64,000 nt of DNA, taken from positions 2,741,501-2,805,500 of the forward strand of contig NZ_CP031705.1 in assembly GCF_022701255.1 (NCBI RefSeq), written 5' to 3'. Within the stretch, counting starts at the first letter, position 1. Each line of letters starts with the position of its first letter. A program made the position numbers and the translations under genes. Positions 18,314-27,658 of the stretch are shown here, piece by piece. Under the pieces are notes generated by a model. The model was not told the origin of the DNA and did not search any database. It saw only the letters and a list, made by a program, of their open reading frames with translations. Origin of the DNA: Microcoleus vaginatus HSN003. Its GTDB lineage: Bacteria; Cyanobacteriota; Cyanobacteriia; Cyanobacteriales; Microcoleaceae.

Positions 18314-20305
18314 ATGATCACATCTTCCCCTTCAACCCCTGTTGCGCGCAAGCCCTCTAAATCAGAAGGTCTGAAAGAACGCAGCAACTATTTACGAGAA
18401 CCCGTTGCGACTGAACTGTTAGAAGACACTACCCACTTCACCGAAGAGGGGCTTCAGATTCTCAAATTTCACGGCTCGTACCAGCAAGACAACCGCGACA
18501 ATCGAGTTAAAGGACAAGAAAAAGATTATCAGTTCATGCTCCGCACCCGCAATCCCGGCGGGTTCACTCCGCCGCAATTATACCTAGCCTTAGACAAGCT
18601 ATCTGAAGAATACGGCAACCACACGCTCCGCGTCACAACGCGCCAAGGTTTCCAACTTCACGGCGTGTTGAAAAAAAATCTTAAAGCAGTGTTTTCCTCA
18701 ATTATTAAAAATATGGGGTCAACCTTGGGAGCTTGCGGCGACTTGAACCGCAACATCATGGCACCTCCAGCACCATACAAAAATCGCCCAGAATACCAGT
18801 ATGCGCTGCAATACGCTAACAATATCGCCGATTTGCTGACACCGCAAACCGGTGCTTATTATGAACTTTGGTTGGACGGCGAAAAAGCTGTTTCGGCCGA
18901 GGAAGACCCAGCAGTGAAGGCCGCGAGACAGAAAAACGGCAACGGCACAATCTTTAGCGACGACAAAGAAGAACCGATTTACGGCAGCCATTATATGCCG
19001 CGCAAGTTCAAGTGCTCCGTTACCGTGCCGGGAGACAATTCAATTGACTTGTACTCTCAGGATTTGAGCTTGGTGGTAATTACCAATGAAGCTGGGGAAT
19101 TGCAAGGTTTTGACGTGTTTGCTGGCGGCGGTTTGGGCCGCACTCACAACAAAGAAGAGACTTTTGCGCGGGTTGCTGATGAGATTTGCTATGTTGCCAA
19201 GGATGATGTTTACGATTTGGTCAAGGCAATTGTAGCAACGCAAAGAGATTTTGGCGATCGCACAGACAGACGGCACGCGCGGCTGAAGTACCTGATTAAC
19301 GACAAAGGCGTACAGTGGTTCCGCGAAAAAGTAGCCGAATATTTTGGCAAGCCGCTAGAAGCCTTTAAACCGCTGCCTGAGTGGAAGTATTTTGATTTCT
19401 TGGGCTGGCACGAACAAGGAGACGGCAAGCTGTTTGTCGGCATTTCTGTGGATAATGGCCGGATTAAGGATGAAGGGTCGTTTCAGCTAAAAACTGCTTT
19501 GCGGGAAATCGTGCAGAAGTACAACTTGCCGATACTGGCGACGCCACACCACAACGTGCTGATTTACGATATTTCGCCGGATCTTAAAGAAGAAATTCAG
19601 GGAATACTCGATCGATGCGGCATTCAGCGGGAAACTGCGATCGATCCATTGGTGCGCTATGGGATGGCGTGTCCAGCAATGCCGACTTGCGGGCTGGCCA
19701 TTACCGAATCTGAGCGCGTGATGCCGAGCATTTTAGAGCGGATTCGGGCACTTTTGACCAAAGTGGGCTTGGAAGACGAGCATTTGGTGGTGCGGATGAC
19801 TGGTTGCCCAAATGGATGCGCCCGCCCTTATATGGCAGAATTGGGGTTTGTCGGCAGTTCGCCGGAATCCTACCAGATTTGGCTGGGCGGTTCTCCCGAA
19901 CAAACACGGCTGGCAAAACCAATTGAGGAAAAGCTGCACGTCAAGGATTTTGAAGCTTTTCTGGAGCCGATTTTTGTTTATTTCAAGCAAAAACGGCAAC
20001 TGAGCGAGAGTTTTGGCAATTTTTGCGATCGCGTCGGGTTAGAATCTATCCGTCAATTTGTAACCAACTACCAATCTGCTGACTCGATGACAACTGAGAT
20101 AAATGAATTAGAAGTTACGTCTAGTAACGATGACGGGAACGACGCTGCCACTGCTACCGGTGGCAAAGTCCGCCGTCGAATTAGCGTCCGCGATGAAATC
20201 TACAACGAGCTCAAGGAAGAAGCAGCCCGTCAGGGCAAGCCGATTACACAACTAGCTACAGAGGCGATTTCAACTTATTTAAAAAAGATTAAGGAGGAAG
20301 CATAA
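18314..20305 (+). CDS. sir: Ferredoxin-dependent sulfite reductase with ribbon-helix-helix-like tail
   Basis: The enzyme reduces sulfite to sulfide with six electrons from ferredoxin in assimilatory sulfur metabolism. The 663-residue protein has two siroheme/nitrite-reductase repeats ([20 protein letters not shown] in the first), substrate-binding Arg and Lys residues, and the four cysteines that hold the siroheme-4Fe4S centre in ACPAMPTC and TGCPNGC. The core ends near 595. A C-terminal extension reads [20 protein letters not shown] and then [15 protein letters not shown], which resembles a CopG/ribbon-helix-helix unit. That tail could bind DNA or dimerise; this is inference. Phased direct repeats lie upstream. 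Confidence 0.95.
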   Translation: MITSSPSTPVARKPSKSEGLKERSNYLREPVATELLEDTTHFTEEGLQILKFHGSYQQDNRDNRVKGQEKDYQFMLRTRNPGGFTPPQLYLALDKLSEEYGNHTLRVTTRQGFQLHGVLKKNLKAVFSSIIKNMGSTLGACGDLNRNIMAPPAPYKNRPEYQYALQYANNIADLLTPQTGAYYELWLDGEKAVSAEEDPAVKAARQKNGNGTIFSDDKEEPIYGSHYMPRKFKCSVTVPGDNSIDLYSQDLSLVVITNEAGELQGFDVFAGGGLGRTHNKEETFARVADEICYVAKDDVYDLVKAIVATQRDFGDRTDRRHARLKYLINDKGVQWFREKVAEYFGKPLEAFKPLPEWKYFDFLGWHEQGDGKLFVGISVDNGRIKDEGSFQLKTALREIVQKYNLPILATPHHNVLIYDISPDLKEEIQGILDRCGIQRETAIDPLVRYGMACPAMPTCGLAITESERVMPSILERIRALLTKVGLEDEHLVVRMTGCPNGCARPYMAELGFVGSSPESYQIWLGGSPEQTRLAKPIEEKLHVKDFEAFLEPIFVYFKQKRQLSESFGNFCDRVGLESIRQFVTNYQSADSMTTEINELEVTSSNDDGNDAATATGGKVRRRISVRDEIYNELKEEAARQGKPITQLATEAISTYLKKIKEEA

Positions 20306-20364
20306 GCCGATTTGAAATTTTCGATTTTTGCTAGAATCAAATAAAACTCACGCAAAAATAATAT

Positions 20365-20433
20365 AAAGGCAGAGCATTTGCAGAAAAAAACTGGGATTTT
20401 TAACATAAATCTGGTTGTAAATGCTTTGCCTTT
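20365..20433. repeat. Inverted repeat downstream of sir
   Basis: AAAGGCAGAGCATTTGCA at 20365 pairs with TGTAAATGCTTTGCCTTT at 20416, with two mismatches and about 33 bases between. It lies 60 bases after the sir stop and could work as a terminator, or be a small dispersed hairpin repeat. T-rich sequence follows but no clean poly-T. Confidence 0.6.
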
Positions 20434-20543
20434 ATTATTTATGAGCGGTTGAAACCCCGCCTGCTTATCTATCTTCTCTCTTTCTCTGCGTTCTCTGCGG
20501 TTAAATAAAAAAATCTAAGAGCAAACGAACAATCCCAAATTCA

Positions 20544-21311
20544 ATGCCTCAACTACAAAGATTAGCAGTTACTGCCCCTCAAATTTGCGATCGCCAAATC
20601 GCCTTAACTAGGGAACAACAGCATTATTTAAATCGAGTGCTACGTTTGCAAGCGGGCGATCGATTTATTGCAATGGACGGACGGGGACATTGGTGGTTAG
20701 CAGTCCTAGAAGCACGGGAAACCGGGTTATTTGCCTCGATAGCAGAGGAGATTGCTGTGGACAGGGAGCTACCCGTGGAAGTAACGTTGATGGCGGCTTT
20801 GCCCAAAGGAAACGGCTTTGACGAGGTTGTGAGGCAGGCGACGGAGCTGGGTGTGGCAAGTATTGTGCCGGTAACGAGCGATCGAACTTTGCTCAAACCA
20901 AGTGAGCAAAAAGTTGAGCGGTGGAGAAGAATTGCTGCGGAGGCGGCGGAACAGTCGGAACGCCAATTTGTGCCGACGATTTTAGAGCCTATTTCGTTTG
21001 ATGTTGCTGTGAAAGATTGCAATCAAAAATATCGATTTATTTGTGTGGCTCGCGGGGAAAATCGGCATTTGTGGGATTGTTTAGCCGATTTGGCTCCCCC
21101 CCAGTCCCCCTTAATAAGGGGGGAGCAAGATGGGGGAGAATTATCGATTGTCATAGCTATTGGCCCGGAGGGTGGATGGACTGAGGGTGAAGTGAAAAGA
21201 GCGATCGAATTTGATTTTGAAGCTGTTTCTTTGGGGAGTAGAATTTTAAGAGCGGTGACAGCACCGATTGTGGCTTTATCTTTAGTGGGCGCGGCATTGG
21301 AAAAGTGCTAA
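20544..21311 (+). CDS. rsmE: 16S rRNA (uracil-1498-N3)-methyltransferase RsmE
   Basis: RsmE methylates U1498 of 16S rRNA using S-adenosylmethionine. The 255-residue protein has an N-terminal PUA-like domain (QHYLNRVLRLQAGDRFIAMD) and a SPOUT knot at the C-terminus: AIGPEGGWTEGEVKRAIEF and SLGSRILRAVTAPIVAL, where the Arg-Ala context replaces the usual LRTETA. At about residues 187-200 the sequence APPQSPLIRGEQDGGE is encoded by a CCCCCAGTCCCCCTT-type hairpin repeat that kept the frame. The reading frame is otherwise intact, so the enzyme is probably functional. Confidence 0.92.
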   Translation: MPQLQRLAVTAPQICDRQIALTREQQHYLNRVLRLQAGDRFIAMDGRGHWWLAVLEARETGLFASIAEEIAVDRELPVEVTLMAALPKGNGFDEVVRQATELGVASIVPVTSDRTLLKPSEQKVERWRRIAAEAAEQSERQFVPTILEPISFDVAVKDCNQKYRFICVARGENRHLWDCLADLAPPQSPLIRGEQDGGELSIVIAIGPEGGWTEGEVKRAIEFDFEAVSLGSRILRAVTAPIVALSLVGAALEKC

Positions 21312-21358
21312 TATTAACAAATAACAAAGAATTCATCAGATAGGTGGGTGGACGGGCA

Positions 21359-21799
21359 ATGAAAATAGAGTGGAGGAAAGCTCGATCGATCTTTTGGTCG
21401 ATTCGCTACGGGATAGCTTCGCTTCACGCGCTTTTGGCAATTTTCGGTACAACATCAGTTTCTGCACAATCTCCGATTTTTCCCATTGCTCAACAGATTA
21501 ATTGCGATCGCCCCCAAGGAGATGCACAAGTCAGAGCTTGTATTCGGTTGAATTACGAAGCCTCGGATAAACGACTGAACGAGATTTACAAACAACTGAT
21601 TTCCCAATTGAGTGGCGAAGAGCGGGCGCTACTTTCCGAAGCACAATTAGGGTGGATTCAGTTAAGAGATAAAACCTGTGAATTTGAAGTTTATAAAAGT
21701 CGTGGCGGTACCGGTTATCGAGGTTTCCTCAATGAATGTTTGGATCGCATGACTAAACAGCGCACTGCGGAATTAGAAAAGTATTTAAAAGAAAGATAG
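21359..21799 (+). CDS. Secreted LprI/DUF1311 family protein
   Basis: A 146-residue protein from ATG 21359 (GTG at 21344 is an alternative). A signal peptide with hydrophobic core around SLHALLAIFGTTSVSAQ is followed by the LprI/DUF1311 domain: conserved Cys and Trp in DAQVRACIRLNYEASDKRLN, LSEAQLGWIQLRDKTCEFE, and a final LNECLDRMTKQRTAELE. In mycobacteria LprI inhibits lysozyme; in other bacteria the role is not settled. Four cysteines probably form disulfides in the periplasm. Confidence 0.8.
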   Translation: MKIEWRKARSIFWSIRYGIASLHALLAIFGTTSVSAQSPIFPIAQQINCDRPQGDAQVRACIRLNYEASDKRLNEIYKQLISQLSGEERALLSEAQLGWIQLRDKTCEFEVYKSRGGTGYRGFLNECLDRMTKQRTAELEKYLKER

Positions 21800-21852
21800 A
21801 ATAGGAAGTACACCGTACAACACCTGACAATAATAAAGATAAACCAGTATTT

Positions 21853-22605
21853 ATGAAAAACCGATCGCCCTTCACCCTCACCCTCACCCTCATCTCAGCA
21901 ATTGTAACCACCATCACACCCGCAGTCTTGGCACAGCGACAGCCATCAGCCAACGAAATCTACATCGATAAAAATTGCCAGCGCAATCAGCAATTACCGC
22001 AACTTGAAAGATTCACTGTTTTCAGCAGAAACGAATTTACAACTAACGGTCAAAACTACTGGTTCTACGCCGCCCGATATCTAGACGGAGCCGTGCTTTT
22101 CTGTACCTCAAAACCCAACTTCAACCAACCTAAACCTCTAACAGCAAAACAAATACAATCCCAATTTATTGACAAAATACTCCGAGACCCCAACAACAAA
22201 ACAGCCTTTATCATCGTAGTCAGAGAAGGAAATGGCCTCGAAGTACCCATGACCAATTACGGCTTAGAATTGAGCAATGTCGATCGCCCAAAACTCACCT
22301 CCCTTTCCATCCTACAGCAGCGGGGAACCCTCCAAGACGGCGAACCCAGTGAACACACATTTCAAGGACGCGCAGGTCAATCTATTACGATCGACCTCAA
22401 AAGCAGAGCATTCGACCACAACATAACACTGTTCGACACCAGCGGCAAAAATATTGCCCAAAAAACAGGTAACTCCCAGAATCGCCGAGAGTCTCAACTC
22501 ACCGTAAAATTGCCTAGTAACGGCACTTATAAAATAGTTGTTAAAGGAGGCGATCGTACAAGCAAAGGTTCCTACAGTTTAAGCATTAATTCCAACCACT
22601 TATAA
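21853..22605 (+). CDS. Secreted protein with pre-peptidase C-terminal (PPC) domain
   Basis: A 250-residue protein with a signal peptide (LTLTLISAIVTTITPAVLAQ). Residues about 30-145 are a domain with two cysteines that I do not recognise. Residues about 160-248 look like a PPC beta-sandwich: GTLQDGEPSEHTFQGRAGQS, then DHNITLFDTSGKNIA and NGTYKIVVKGGD. PPC domains accompany secreted proteins and are often removed in maturation. It lies close downstream of the LprI gene on the same strand; both are likely periplasmic or exported. Confidence 0.6.
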   Translation: MKNRSPFTLTLTLISAIVTTITPAVLAQRQPSANEIYIDKNCQRNQQLPQLERFTVFSRNEFTTNGQNYWFYAARYLDGAVLFCTSKPNFNQPKPLTAKQIQSQFIDKILRDPNNKTAFIIVVREGNGLEVPMTNYGLELSNVDRPKLTSLSILQQRGTLQDGEPSEHTFQGRAGQSITIDLKSRAFDHNITLFDTSGKNIAQKTGNSQNRRESQLTVKLPSNGTYKIVVKGGDRTSKGSYSLSINSNHL

Positions 22606-22623
22606 CTAAATCTAAACCAACCC

Positions 22624-22848
22624 CTAAGCAAATTCAAAAACAGGTGTTTCAATCACCCTAGTCGGCTTTCTATCTTCCCAAATCATCTTCTGCAACTGTT
22701 CCACAGTTTCAGGTGAAAAAAAACGCTCTCCCGTTTCCAAACACACTCTAGCCGGAACATTTTCAATAATAATAAACTTACCCTTGATTTCAAGGGTATA
22801 ACTTACTTTTTGTTCCACCATTGTTTCTTGCCAAATATCATTGTTCAT
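22624..22848 (-). CDS. YgiT-type antitoxin-like protein lacking its zinc-binding cysteines
   Basis: A 74-residue protein with the core of YgiT/MqsA-N antitoxins: YTLEIKGKFIIIENVPARVC, LETGERFFSPETVEQLQ, then a Trp-Glu-Asp segment. In the usual family an N-terminal CxxC and a later CxxC hold zinc. Here the first pair is missing and the second is reduced to one Cys (VCLETG). It overlaps the upstream DUF4258 gene by 11 bases, a common toxin-antitoxin arrangement. It may bind and neutralise that partner without zinc; this is inference. Confidence 0.65.
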   Translation of the reverse strand: MNNDIWQETMVEQKVSYTLEIKGKFIIIENVPARVCLETGERFFSPETVEQLQKMIWEDRKPTRVIETPVFEFA

Positions 22849-23161
22849 TTTGATTTATCCTTAACTTAAAATCAATCCAAATTTTCGGATCGGGTTCGTA
22901 TAAAGTAATGATTTTTACCAAAGGACGAGAGGGATAACTGCACTGAACGTGCAAAGGTCTATGGGCAATGGTCAAACCGAAAATCAAACAGCTTGGGCCA
23001 TATTTGTCATCGGGATACTCTTCGATAACTTCACCAGCCATTATTGCTTCCCGGAGTTCTTGTACCCTGATATGGCGAACTATGCTTTGGTTTACTGCGT
23101 GTTGTGAAAGCTCAAAATCATTTTTTACAATTTTGACACGTATTTTTTCAATGATTGTCAT
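22838..23161 (-). CDS. DUF4258 protein, probable toxin partner
   Basis: A 107-residue basic protein with the DUF4258 pattern: FELSQHAVNQSIVRHIRVQE, then EVIEEYPDDKYGPSCLIFG, HVQCSYPSRPLVKIITLYEP. The conserved His near residue 21, the DDKYGPS segment and the final PD.KIW are typical. DUF4258 proteins are RelE-like in context and are normally encoded just upstream of a YgiT antitoxin, as here. RNase activity is inferred from the family relation only. Confidence 0.65.
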   Translation of the reverse strand: MTIIEKIRVKIVKNDFELSQHAVNQSIVRHIRVQELREAIMAGEVIEEYPDDKYGPSCLIFGLTIAHRPLHVQCSYPSRPLVKIITLYEPDPKIWIDFKLRINQNEQ

Positions 23162-23269
23162 AGTTTCATATCATATCTATAACTTAACACAAGAGCAAAA
23201 ATTGTTAACCAGTGGCGGAACCAGCCAAACATCAGCCAAGATAGAAACAAAGCCATTCCCGCAACCGCC

Positions 23270-24427
23270 ATGACAGACATCAACCAAATAGCCGCCGCCC
23301 TAGAGGGTAAAGACTACAAACAAGCTGCCAAACTCATCAAACAACTACAAAAAGAATCGCCCGAAAATCCGTGGGTGCAATACTATATCGCCCGCTACTA
23401 CGAACTCACCAACAACCTCGAAAAAGCCCAAACCACCTACAAACAAATACTCCGCGACATCACCAACCCGAAAATCGTCTCCCCGACCCGCCAAGCTATT
23501 CAACGGATTGAAATCGCCCAACAAAACGTCCGCCAAAAAGCCATAGAAACTGCCAAAAACGACCCCAGCAACCTCGAACCTGGACTCCTCATCCTCGAAC
23601 CCGTGAGTCCCGAAAACAAACCCGCCGCCATTCAAAATATCAGCAGAATCTTTAAAATCGACGCCTACACAACCCGGATGCAAATCCAAAGCCGCGGGTG
23701 GAGACTTTACAAAACTGGCCCCATCGCCGAACTCCGAATTTATGGTCAAGAACTCCTCAACGCCGGCATTCCCGTATTTTGGGCAACCCTAAGCCATATT
23801 CAAAAAATCCAAATTTTCCGAGTGCAACACTTCCAGTCTCTCTCTTCCCCAGCCGTTGTTTGCAAAGATAAATTCGATCGACTCGGTGCGATCGAATTTA
23901 ACTGGTCAGAAGTTACCCAAAGAGTAGAAGGCTTGTTGCCGATGTTCATCGAAGTCATGGACTACTCCCCCAACCGAAGAAAGGAGCAATTTCGCCACAG
24001 AGAAATCAGGCAAGATTACGCTCAAATCTGTGACTTGCACATTCCCAGCAGAAACTGCATTCTGCGAATTTGCGACCAAAGTTACGAATTTCAACAAGGA
24101 GTTGACTTCACCAAAGCTTCAGCCGAGCTCCCCACTTTACCGAACCAGAAAAACAAAACATCGAGAGTCAAAAACTCTCAACAAATTCCTCAAAGTACCA
24201 CCCGAATTAACTGGAATAACTTACTGGAAATATTCGATCGCCAGCTTGACGTTACAGTTTGGTCAGAATTTACGCCCTTTGCCGACACAGTGCTCGATTA
24301 CACTAATATGTTGAGCAAGATCCAATCTCATATAGAAATCGAGCGCAAATCCGAAACTCCTTGGGACTCAGCTTTTCAGCTATACAGCGGATTAGCCTTT
24401 CTCAGAAACCCAGGAAATAGGGAATAG
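23270..24427 (+). CDS. TPR-containing conserved cyanobacterial protein
   Basis: A 385-residue protein. Residues 1-70 form about two tetratricopeptide repeats (DYKQAAKLIKQLQKESPENP, then YYIARYYELTNNLEKAQTTY). Residues 80-265 form a mixed domain with EPGLLILEPVSPENKPAAIQ, and the rest contains a low-complexity linker near 270-305 and a final helix. There is no signal peptide or catalytic motif. It starts 108 bases from the divergent DUF4258 gene. Function unknown. Confidence 0.55.
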   Translation: MTDINQIAAALEGKDYKQAAKLIKQLQKESPENPWVQYYIARYYELTNNLEKAQTTYKQILRDITNPKIVSPTRQAIQRIEIAQQNVRQKAIETAKNDPSNLEPGLLILEPVSPENKPAAIQNISRIFKIDAYTTRMQIQSRGWRLYKTGPIAELRIYGQELLNAGIPVFWATLSHIQKIQIFRVQHFQSLSSPAVVCKDKFDRLGAIEFNWSEVTQRVEGLLPMFIEVMDYSPNRRKEQFRHREIRQDYAQICDLHIPSRNCILRICDQSYEFQQGVDFTKASAELPTLPNQKNKTSRVKNSQQIPQSTTRINWNNLLEIFDRQLDVTVWSEFTPFADTVLDYTNMLSKIQSHIEIERKSETPWDSAFQLYSGLAFLRNPGNRE

Positions 24428-24531
24428 AACAAAAAGTTAAAATTAAAAATGAGGAATCCCATTTTTAATTTGTTAACGCCAGCATAGGGAATTATCCCAT
24501 GCCCAATTCCCTATTATAAATTCCCAATTTC

Positions 24532-25011
24532 CTATTTCGTTTTCACCTGACGAGCCATTTCCCGGAAATTGTTCATGCTGGGGCCAGGGGTTCGACGACT
24601 TCCATTTGGTGTCGGCATTAAATTATTAGGAGCAAAAGTCCGATTCGGTTCAGCTTGACTCGGCACTTTCCCGTTAGTTGCTGCCGCTGCAGGTACCTTC
24701 GCAGGTTCGGGATTAGTAGCAGGAACGCTAGCGACTGGTTCCTTTTCTTTCTTAGACTTTTTCTCTACCTTAGCCTTTTTAGCTGGTTCAGACTTCTCAG
24801 ACTTCTCAGACTTCTCAGACTTCTCAGACTTAACAGGCTCAACTTTTGCCGGTGCGATCGCAACAGGTTCAGACTTCGCAGGCGCAACTTTTGCTGGTTC
24901 CTTCCCTCCCGATTCACCCAAATCTAGGAAATATTCAGACTTTTTCAAGCCCAATAGTCTGCCGAAAAATCCGAAAATACCGCCGAAGAAATTTTTGATA
25001 AAACCAAACAT
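24532..25011 (-). CDS. Hypothetical protein with amphipathic N-terminus and KSE repeats
   Basis: A 159-residue protein. The N-terminus MFGFIKNFFGGIFGFFGRLL is strongly amphipathic and glycine/phenylalanine-rich and may lie on a membrane surface. The middle contains four KSE triplets in a row, encoded by a 9-base tandem repeat at about 24798-24835, within a Lys/Ala/Pro-rich linker. The end is Arg- and Asn-rich (NSFREMARQVKTK-like). It resembles other cyanobacterial proteins with a similar start, but no function is known. Confidence 0.5.
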   Translation of the reverse strand: MFGFIKNFFGGIFGFFGRLLGLKKSEYFLDLGESGGKEPAKVAPAKSEPVAIAPAKVEPVKSEKSEKSEKSEKSEPAKKAKVEKKSKKEKEPVASVPATNPEPAKVPAAAATNGKVPSQAEPNRTFAPNNLMPTPNGSRRTPGPSMNNFREMARQVKTK

Positions 25012-25329
25012 TAGACTTACTCCTTTTGTTCTTTTAGAGAAATTTGTACAAGCTTGTCAACAAAGTTAGATTACGAGCTAGGGCAACCTTTGTCTACATT
25101 TATTCATCAAAATTTACATTGGGCTATATTTAAGCTACCTCATCATAGGAAATTTTAGGTATGAATACCCACAGTGCTTTGCACTTATTTACAAAGTATC
25201 TCAGAATTTGTTAGGGATTCCCACTCATTGCCGATCGTACCTCGATCCGATTCCATAGCTGTCCTAGTAGGGGTAAAACTCCCTAGGGGAGTGATTTATG
25301 CTGTAATCACCAAGCACTTTTTCCGCAAA

Positions 25330-25947
25330 ATGAACAGTTCGCTCGATCGCAATCCCGTCATCCTCCTACACGGCATCTGGGACACAAAGATGATTTTCAG
25401 CAAAATGTCCGCCCACCTCACCCAACTCGGATGGTCAGTCCACAGCCTCAACCTGACCCCCAACGACGGCAGCCTCAGCCTCGACTTACTGGCCAAGCAA
25501 CTCGCAGACTACATCTCTGAAACCTTCGATCCAGAACAGCCTTTAGACATAGTAGGCTACAGCATGGGCGGCATCGTCAGTCGCTACTACGTCCAGCGCC
25601 TCGGAGGAATCAACCGCGTACAGCGTTTCATCACCCTATCATCCCCTCACCACGGCACCCTCACAGCCTATTCCCTACGCCTACCAGGATACCTGGATAT
25701 GCGGCCCGATAGTCGCTTGCTACGCGATTTAAATCAAGATGTGACAATGCTCAAACGCATAAACTTTACATCAATGTGGACGCCATTTGACATAATGATT
25801 GTACCGGCGAACAGCTCCCAAATGCCAGTAGGTAAAGAAGTTAAAGTCAACGTTTTGCTGCACCGCCAAATGGTGACAGAACCCCTAAGCATTAACGCAT
25901 TAGTTGAAGAACTCAAAGCACCTATTGAAAATAAAATTCCCACTTAA
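25330..25947 (+). CDS. Alpha/beta-hydrolase lipase (EstA/LipA-like)
   Basis: A 205-residue lipase of the compact triacylglycerol-lipase type. The oxyanion-hole strand is PVILLHGIWDT, the nucleophile elbow is GYSMGGIVSRYYVQRLGG, and the later segment LSSPHHGTL is typical for the group. Asp and His of the triad are likely in DFDIMIVPANSSQ-like and LLHRQMV positions. ATG at 25330 is chosen because homologues start there; upstream codons to 25174 show no family signal. A paralogue begins two bases after its stop. No signal peptide is visible. Confidence 0.85.
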   Translation: MNSSLDRNPVILLHGIWDTKMIFSKMSAHLTQLGWSVHSLNLTPNDGSLSLDLLAKQLADYISETFDPEQPLDIVGYSMGGIVSRYYVQRLGGINRVQRFITLSSPHHGTLTAYSLRLPGYLDMRPDSRLLRDLNQDVTMLKRINFTSMWTPFDIMIVPANSSQMPVGKEVKVNVLLHRQMVTEPLSINALVEELKAPIENKIPT

Positions 25948-26169
25948 AAATGAATAGGAATTTTAGCCGGAACCCAGTCTTGCTAATTCACGGAATTTTC
26001 CGAAAATCGGGAATTTTTTACAAAATGTCTGCCTACCTCACCCAACTGGGATGGTCAGTCTACACCCTCAATCTCTCGCCCCATTGGGGCAACGCCAGCA
26101 TAGACGAATTAGCCCTACAAATAGCAGATTATATAGACAAAACCTTTGCGCCAGAACAGCATTTAGATA

Positions 26170-27139
26170 TAGCAACCGCCAAGGCGGTTAAGCCGCTGTG
26201 CGAAGCACGGCTTCCATGGCATCCCTGAGACAGTCGAATTTAATTAGTTGTTTACGAATTCGACTTTTTAACCATGACCAGCATCGCTCAATTTTGTTAA
26301 GATCCGGTGAATAGGGGGGCAAGTATTTTAACTGACAACCTGCAGCTTCAATTAATTGAAGAATCCGCCCACCTTTATGAAAGGTGGCATTATCTGCAAG
26401 GACTATTTGTCCCGGTTTTAGCGTTGGGATTAAACAAGTTTCTAGCCAGGTTTCAAACACGGTTCGATTACAAGAACCCTCAACAGTAAATGGAGCCAAT
26501 AACTCACCATGACAATAGGCAGCAATCATATTAACTCGCCCTTGTCTTCGGCCACTTTTTAAAGCATAAAAGCGGCTCCCTTTAGCATTCCAACCATAGC
26601 TATAATCTTCTCTACTATCCATCCCAGACTCATCTATATACACTATATCCTGTGGTACATACAGCCCTATCTCTTGTTTAAAGAGAAGTCGTTTAACTTC
26701 ATCTCTTTCTTGATAACCATAAGTTTTTTTTTACGCGTAAACCCAATCTTTTTTAATGCCCGTGATATAGTGCGATCACTAATTTCTTCCGTCCATAGTT
26801 TGGCCATCTCTACTTGAGTTTTATCTCCATTAACCTCGACAAATTTGGTAAATTTTTCCCAATCAGTAATTTTGTGTCCATTACCAGGTGGTTGATTAGG
26901 CAAGGCTTGAAAGTCCCCAGTCTCGCCTTCCCGCTTCAACCATAAACGAATAGTGTTACGACTAATGCTAAATATAAGGCAAGCTTCACTAATCTTTAAG
27001 CCATCAAGCTTGATTGCTTGGATCACTTTTTGACGGAGGTCGTAACTGTAGGGTTTGGGCATGGATTTCGCTCCGGTACAGCCGGAGCAAGATTAAGAAA
27101 TACTTCCAGTATAGGGCTTAACCGCCTTGGCGGTTGCTA
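26170..27139 (-). mobile_element. IS630-family insertion sequence, 970 bp, in a lipase gene
   Basis: The ends are TAGCAACCGCCAAGGCGGTT and its exact complement, with a palindrome inside each end. The element is flanked by TA duplications at 26168-26169 and 27140-27141, as expected for IS630/Tc1-mariner transposition. It carries one transposase in two overlapping frames. The perfect ends and clean target duplication suggest recent movement. A related but decayed copy is at 43362-44325. Confidence 0.92.
26188..27062 (-). CDS. IS630 transposase in two frames (A9 slippage)
   Basis: The first frame (27062-26667, 131 residues) encodes the helix-turn-helix part: MPKPYSYDLRQKVIQAIK and ISRNTIRLWLKREGETGD. 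The second (ending 26188) encodes the DDE domain: VYIDESGMDSREDYSYGW, NATFHKGG and YLPPYSPDLNKIERCW. They meet at a run of nine A in the mRNA, after which a one-base shift continues the protein (RKKKTYGYQERDEVKR). Slippage at such runs is the normal way IS630 members make full transposase. All three acidic residues are present, so the enzyme is probably active. Confidence 0.88.
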
Positions 27140-27658
27140 TATAGTAGGATTGAGTATGGGCGGTTTAGTAACTCGCTACTACCTGCAAAGGTTAGGTGGC
27201 ATTAACCGAGTGCAGCGCTTTATTGCGATATCTTCTCCTCACAGCGGTACTTGGATGGCTTACACTCTCTGGGGAAAAGGCTGCGTTCAAATGCGTCCGG
27301 GCAGTGCTTTTTTGGAAGATTTAAATCGAGATGCTGCGTTGTTGGAAAAGCTCAATTTTACTTCGATTTGGACAGATTGGGATTTCATCATCGTACCCGC
27401 TTCTAGTTCCCAAATCTCTGCTGCCAAAGAAGTAAAATTGTCGGTTTTCGCCCATGCCATGATGGCGAGGCATTCCAGCAGTTTAAAAGCGGTCGCTGAA
27501 GCACTTTCAGAACCCTTAAAAGTTCATGATTAACCGTTTGATTCATTCTTGTATAATGTCAAATTTTGTTGGGGCGGGTTTCACCTACAATAATTGCCTA
27601 AAACCAACAATCTCCTAAACCCGCCCCCACAGGAGGCAAATCGCTACCGGACTAAATA

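Larger units (their letters stand above)
25950..27533 (+). pseudogene. Second lipase gene, split by an IS630 element
   Basis: A tandem paralogue of the preceding lipase: HGIFRKSG with the same PVLLIHG strand before the insertion, then LSMGGLVTRYYLQRLGG and ISSPHSGTW after it. The two parts (25950-26169 and 27142-27533) join to 612 bases, exactly 204 codons, if the element and one TA copy are removed. So the gene was intact before insertion and the break is recent. As it stands, the product would stop shortly inside the element. Confidence 0.85.
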
